Positions 59,944 through 64,000 of a stretch of DNA of 64,000 nt are shown here, one piece after another. Each line of letters starts with the position of its first letter. The stretch's first letter is position 1. The DNA comes from Polytrichum commune. Lineage: Eukaryota > Streptophyta > Polytrichopsida > Polytrichales > Polytrichaceae. Position numbers and translations under genes: made by a program. Where the stretch lies: the NCBI GenBank assembly GCA_950295325.1, contig OX485804.1, positions 60,728,533 to 60,792,532 of the forward strand. Direction: 5' to 3'. Under the pieces are notes generated by a model. The model was not told the DNA's origin, made no database searches, and saw nothing but the letters and a program-made list of their open reading frames with translations.

Positions 59944-60660
59944 TGTTCGAAATAGGGGTTTCGGAACCGAAATCCCTATTTCAAACATTTCTTTTAAAAA
60001 AATACTTATCATTCACCAATTTTATGTTTATTATTTTGAATGAAATGTTTGGATTAAGGGTTTCGGTACCAAAACCCTTGTTCTAAACTTTTCTTTTAAA
60101 AAGAACACTTTCATAAAATATTTAAAAATTTATTGAATATTTAAAATATTTAAAAAGAACACTTTCATGAAATATTGAAAGTATTTATTTCTTTCAAGAA
60201 ATATGCATGAAAGAAATTGAGGACATTGGTTGTAGTGTTAAAATAAATTGGTGAAGGACAAAAACGTCTTTTTGAAAAAAAGTTGTGGAAAAGGAGTTTT
60301 GGTACCAAAATTCCTATTCCACAATTTTCTTTCAAGAATGAACATGAAAAAAAAATGAGGACACTGGCTATGGCGTCAACATGAAATTATTGAATGAGAA
60401 GTATGTTGTTTGAAGGAAAATTGTGTATTAGGAGTTTCGGTACCGAAACCCCTATTCCACACTTTTCCTTCAATAATAAACATGGAAAAAAAATGAGGAC
60501 ACTGGCTATGACATCAATATGAAATTATTTATTGAGACGTATATTGTTTGAAAAAAAGTTGTAGAATAGTGGTTTCGGTACCGTAACTCCTATTCCACAA
60601 ATTTTTTTCAAGAAACAAGCATACAAGAATATCATGATAACAACTATGACATCGACATAA
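59944..60660. repeat. five long hairpins centred on GGTACC
   Basis: Palindromes of 45-65 bp centre near 59965, 60067, 60303, 60441 and 60579. The clearest (60411-60472) pairs GTGTATTAGGAGTTTCGG with CCGAAACCCCTATTCCAC around TA, flanked by GAAGGAAAA/TTTTCCTTC. The last three are spaced exactly 138 bp with shared spacers (GAGGACACTGGCTATG). Compensating variation (GGTTTCGG/CCGAAACC versus AGTTTTGG/CCAAAATT) keeps the arms complementary. Confidence 0.88.
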
Positions 60661-62312
60661 AATAGACAAAGAAGAGGTAGGCACATAAATAAAGTTCATG
60701 TTGATAAACAAGAATGACATTATAGTGTAAATTGTATATGCCTTAATGCGATGGATGTGACTGGCATTATTTTGGATGCCATAAATAACTTCAATAGATA
60801 AGATCTGAAGTCCATTGATTTTATTTATTTATTTTTGTCAAATGCATTGAATCTTATATTTACAAATTTATTTTGTTGAATATCAAATCCACGGAAGTTG
60901 ATCACGTGAAGACCAATTTGATTCATAAAGTCCATCGCATTCGGAGCTTTGGGCCTTTAAAGCTATAAGAATTTAAAAATCTTTTGTCCCCTGACAATTA
61001 TGCTAAGTGCGAGAATAAACGCTCGTTGACTACATTGTATCCTCTTACTATAGATATTTTTGCAACTTTCATCATCAATGGAGTCTTTAACATCTCAATG
61101 TTTACATCAATTTCATGTTCTTACATTAAGTTTTATTATTATTTTAAATTAAATTTTTTATTGTAATATTGTGGCAGCATCAATAGAGGCATGTTGTGAG
61201 GACATAGATAATATTCTATTGGCCCAAAGATCTCTTAGGCTTGTATTAGAGGCTATAACAAATGCGGTGAGAAAAACAATGAGGGCATATAGATCAAATG
61301 AGTTTGATAAACTCCTTGCAATTGAAATCCCGCAAATGGTGTTGATTTTGTGATAGAGGTAAATCTTTATATTATTCATTTGATGTTTGTAATATATTTT
61401 GTTACATTGTGTATTTTATATTCAACATTATTTTCAGGTCAATGGGCATTAGAATTCTAATTCTAAACCATAAATGACCTTGGAGAAATTGCAAAAAATT
61501 GCAACAACTTTGGTGGATAGCAAGTATAAAGTGAAATACTTGAAATGATACAAATCATCCCGATGACACGCGAAGCTTTGCGTTTTTTGCCTTCAAATTT
61601 TATAAACAATGACCTTGATTTGTGGTTGGTGAAAACATCATTTTGGGCTTACGTAATATTATGAATTATAATTGTAAATATATTTATGCTTATGAAAATA
61701 TCATAATTATTATATAGTGTTTGTATTTGTTAAAATAATTATTTGACATAACGTTTTATGTGTGAATTCTAATTTTTAGTTCATAGAGGGTGTCATCAAT
61801 GAGTTTCATGACATTCTACCATAATTGGGTGATTTGGTTTGGGATAACGTCCTTTGTGTGATTCATTGCCACCTCCTATTGTTCATAGCTTTCAATCAAT
61901 TAACATGACATGCGAAGATGATGTTGAGCCTATTCAGAAAGTTCCAAGGAAATTTCGTTTGAGTGCGTAAGTTTGTTGGTTTGAATGATTTTAAAAATTT
62001 TGGTTTTCTTGTGGACTATTTAGTCTTCCACCAATTGTTTCTAATATTTTTGGATGTTGTGTATAGAAAAATGGAGGAAGCGATGTCCCCCCCCTCATTA
62101 ATTGATTCTCCATGTGTATGTCGAGTTTGAGGCGATACGGTTAGCAACCATTATTACACCTCCAAGGCGAAGTAGATCTAAACATTATGATATTCGTATC
62201 TTGACATTCATGGATATAGAGGTAGATGAATGTAATGTTCGTGTTTGTAATAATAAGGAGAATAATAGATAATATAATATAGGTGCATGAAGAGGTTTTG
62301 CACATGACTTGG

Positions 62313-62358
<46 letters not shown>

Positions 62359-64000
62359 TTTTTTTTTTTTGTTGCAATTATCTAGTTTACCCTAAACCCT
62401 AACTACTAAGAGTGATTTGTATGACCATTGTCTAAAATCCTTAAACCCTAATGATTTCCATAATATCATTGTTTTATAGCTTTCATCATTGTTTCAAATG
62501 TTCATATGAATTGGAGCAATCAATTGGGAAGTTAGTTTTCGGCATGTGACATTTGTTGATGTTTGAGCTACAAATATGTGGTAATAGGATACCAAACTCA
62601 CGGTGATGGGTACGTTTCTTGAAATTTTCTCACCCTAATCTGCTCATTAGTTATTGCTCATTACTCACCGCTCATATGATAGCGCTCCCCATACACATAC
62701 ACATAAGGTGTCATCAAAAAGTTTGAAATTTTGAGTATATTCCATCTAAGGATGTATGATAACATAATCCATCATGGTTGATTTTCACAATTGGTTAACA
62801 ATATAACTATGGTGCATATCATGAGATTAAATGAAAATGATAAATACATGATGATATTATTTTATTTCAATAAATGTAAAATAGGAAAAAATTATAGATT
62901 CATTAAAATAAGGAATATCGATGATTTTCATCTTAATATTACTATACCTCTCTTATTTGGATGATTTTTTTTTCATTTTGAAATAATTAAACAACACAAT
63001 AATATCTTAAGATAAATGTGTGTGTTTGTGTGTATATTCATCACAAATGAACATGTTTTATTTAACATATTACATGCTAAAATTCTCGCCTGTATAAAAT
63101 AAATGATGGATTAATCAAAATAAAAATTGGTTGTAACAACGCGCCATAGAGACCTGCCACTTGTTACACATGTGTACACCTAATATAATTAATCAAAATA
63201 AATACGTGGAATCCACTACAACATCATGGCCTTAGTGACAACTCGTACGAAAATAGGGCTAGAGTGTCTCAAAGTTTCATCATGGTTCTATGCCACTTAT
63301 TTGCAAGTTACAAAATAGAAAGAACTTTGGAATACCTTAGGTTGAAAGCCAGTCCAACACATAACAATTCCAAAAATAAAAGTAATTTTTTTTCAAAAAT
63401 AAGAGACACAACTAATAAGTATAAGGCATTTACATTGAAAATTTGCATTGCTAGTGCTTTTTAGTATATATATACTCCCCCCTAAGGTGTCCACAATCCA
63501 TGTGGGATATGTTAACTTGAGAGATGAAGCCCCAATAGTCATTATGTATATGTATATGTCCATATCGTATGTACAAGAACGTCAAATTTCACTTTTGTTT
63601 GTTGAAGGTGCTACTATGTGTGATTGTTTAAGTTTTTTGAGTCTAACACAACTCCCAAAAAAGTTTTCTTCTTAGCAAAATCAAGCTCCGAAAATTTGCT
63701 CATAACACATTTTGTCTTCAAACCTCCTCACTTCTTGAAATGCTTGTTGAAATTCCTTCATGTATTTTGCACAAGAATTTCAAATTTCAAAGTTATTCTT
63801 GGATGTAGTACTCTGTTTCATATACCAACTTTCTTTAGTTGGACACAATTCCAAATAAGTGCATCTTCTATGTGTAATTGAGGTCCAAAGATTTATTAAA
63901 GACATAGACCAAGTTCTTAGTACATGGTATTGCTATGTCATGTTTATCCATATTCTTTGTGATGACTAAGAATGACTTGGAATATAATGCGAACATTTTC
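60661..64000. other. AT-rich intergenic to the end of the window
   Basis: No gene was recognised. A short open block at 61171-61353 (ASIEACCEDIDNILLAQRSL) is coding-like but isolated. A (TG)n microsatellite with a T run occupies 62313-62370, with CCCTAAACCCTAA next to it at 62391-62403. A GCTCACCGCTCAT block at 62660 is the dispersed repeat noted at 35.0 and 39.4 kb. Confidence 0.4.

Noticed and set aside
62313-62370. Regulatory Z-DNA or promoter element at the (TG)n tract
   Set aside because: An ordinary microsatellite followed by a T run; no gene nearby.

Overview
This looks like repeat-rich nuclear DNA of a land plant or close relative. Evidence: interstitial CCCTAAA (TTTAGGG-type) telomere-like tracts, GT-AG introns, a low density of intact genes, many plant-type DNA transposon remnants (CACTA-like, PIF/Harbinger, MULE-like), a tRNA-Asp-type primer binding site, and a decayed coiled-coil gene resembling a plant kinesin tail. 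A non-seed plant is possible but the species cannot be fixed. Identifications come from reading the sequence and remembered family motifs; no search was run.

Region 1 (67-16512) is the main find. It is bounded by a perfect 26-bp terminal inverted repeat (TIR) starting CACTA and ending TAGTG, so it reads as one about 16.4-kb CACTA-ended mobile element. On the left, reading leftwards, is a broken DUF7869/transposase-like gene (3663 to 596). On the right, reading rightwards, is a spliced gene (9226-15050). Its product joins a ParB-like domain (DGQHS), a permuted amino-methyltransferase-like domain (NVFGGSK) and an FCP1/NIF-type HAD phosphatase-like domain (DLNGVLV ... VDDS). Two further in-phase exons (15170-15973) may be an alternative tail or a separate gene. 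A 22-bp palindrome (arms GTTTGGGTCG and CGACCCAAAC, 2-nt centre) recurs about 33 times. It forms a 13-copy array upstream of the left gene, a cluster upstream of the right gene, and copies in introns and even in coding sequence. I saw it nowhere outside the element. The two main genes carry four in-frame TAA/TAG codons, so this copy is probably dead. A 253-bp miniature with both element ends sits inside (6841-7093).

Region 2 (16.5-34.4 kb) holds retroelement-like leader sequence, an inverted-arm element (17983-18766), five periodic hairpins (20147-21209), a 67-bp tandem array (21250-21725), two decayed MULE/SWIM-type transposase genes on opposite strands (21.7-24.2 kb and 32.2-31.4 kb), the kinesin-tail-like exon remnants (28.3-26.6 kb, minus), a 1-kb TIR element, and a 145-bp tandem array.

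Region 3 (35-52 kb) is dominated by PIF/Harbinger material: a 2.65-kb element with a perfect TTA target duplication and a recognisable but broken transposase; a 0.5-kb MITE (short non-autonomous element) with matching ends; a second 3.3-kb element with another broken transposase; a third TIR family; and the inverted partner of the 1-kb TIR element. Region 4 (52-64 kb) has old duplications, microsatellites, a perfect 403-bp tandem duplication just upstream of an LTR-type primer binding site, a second array of long hairpins centred on GGTACC, and AT-rich sequence without recognisable genes.
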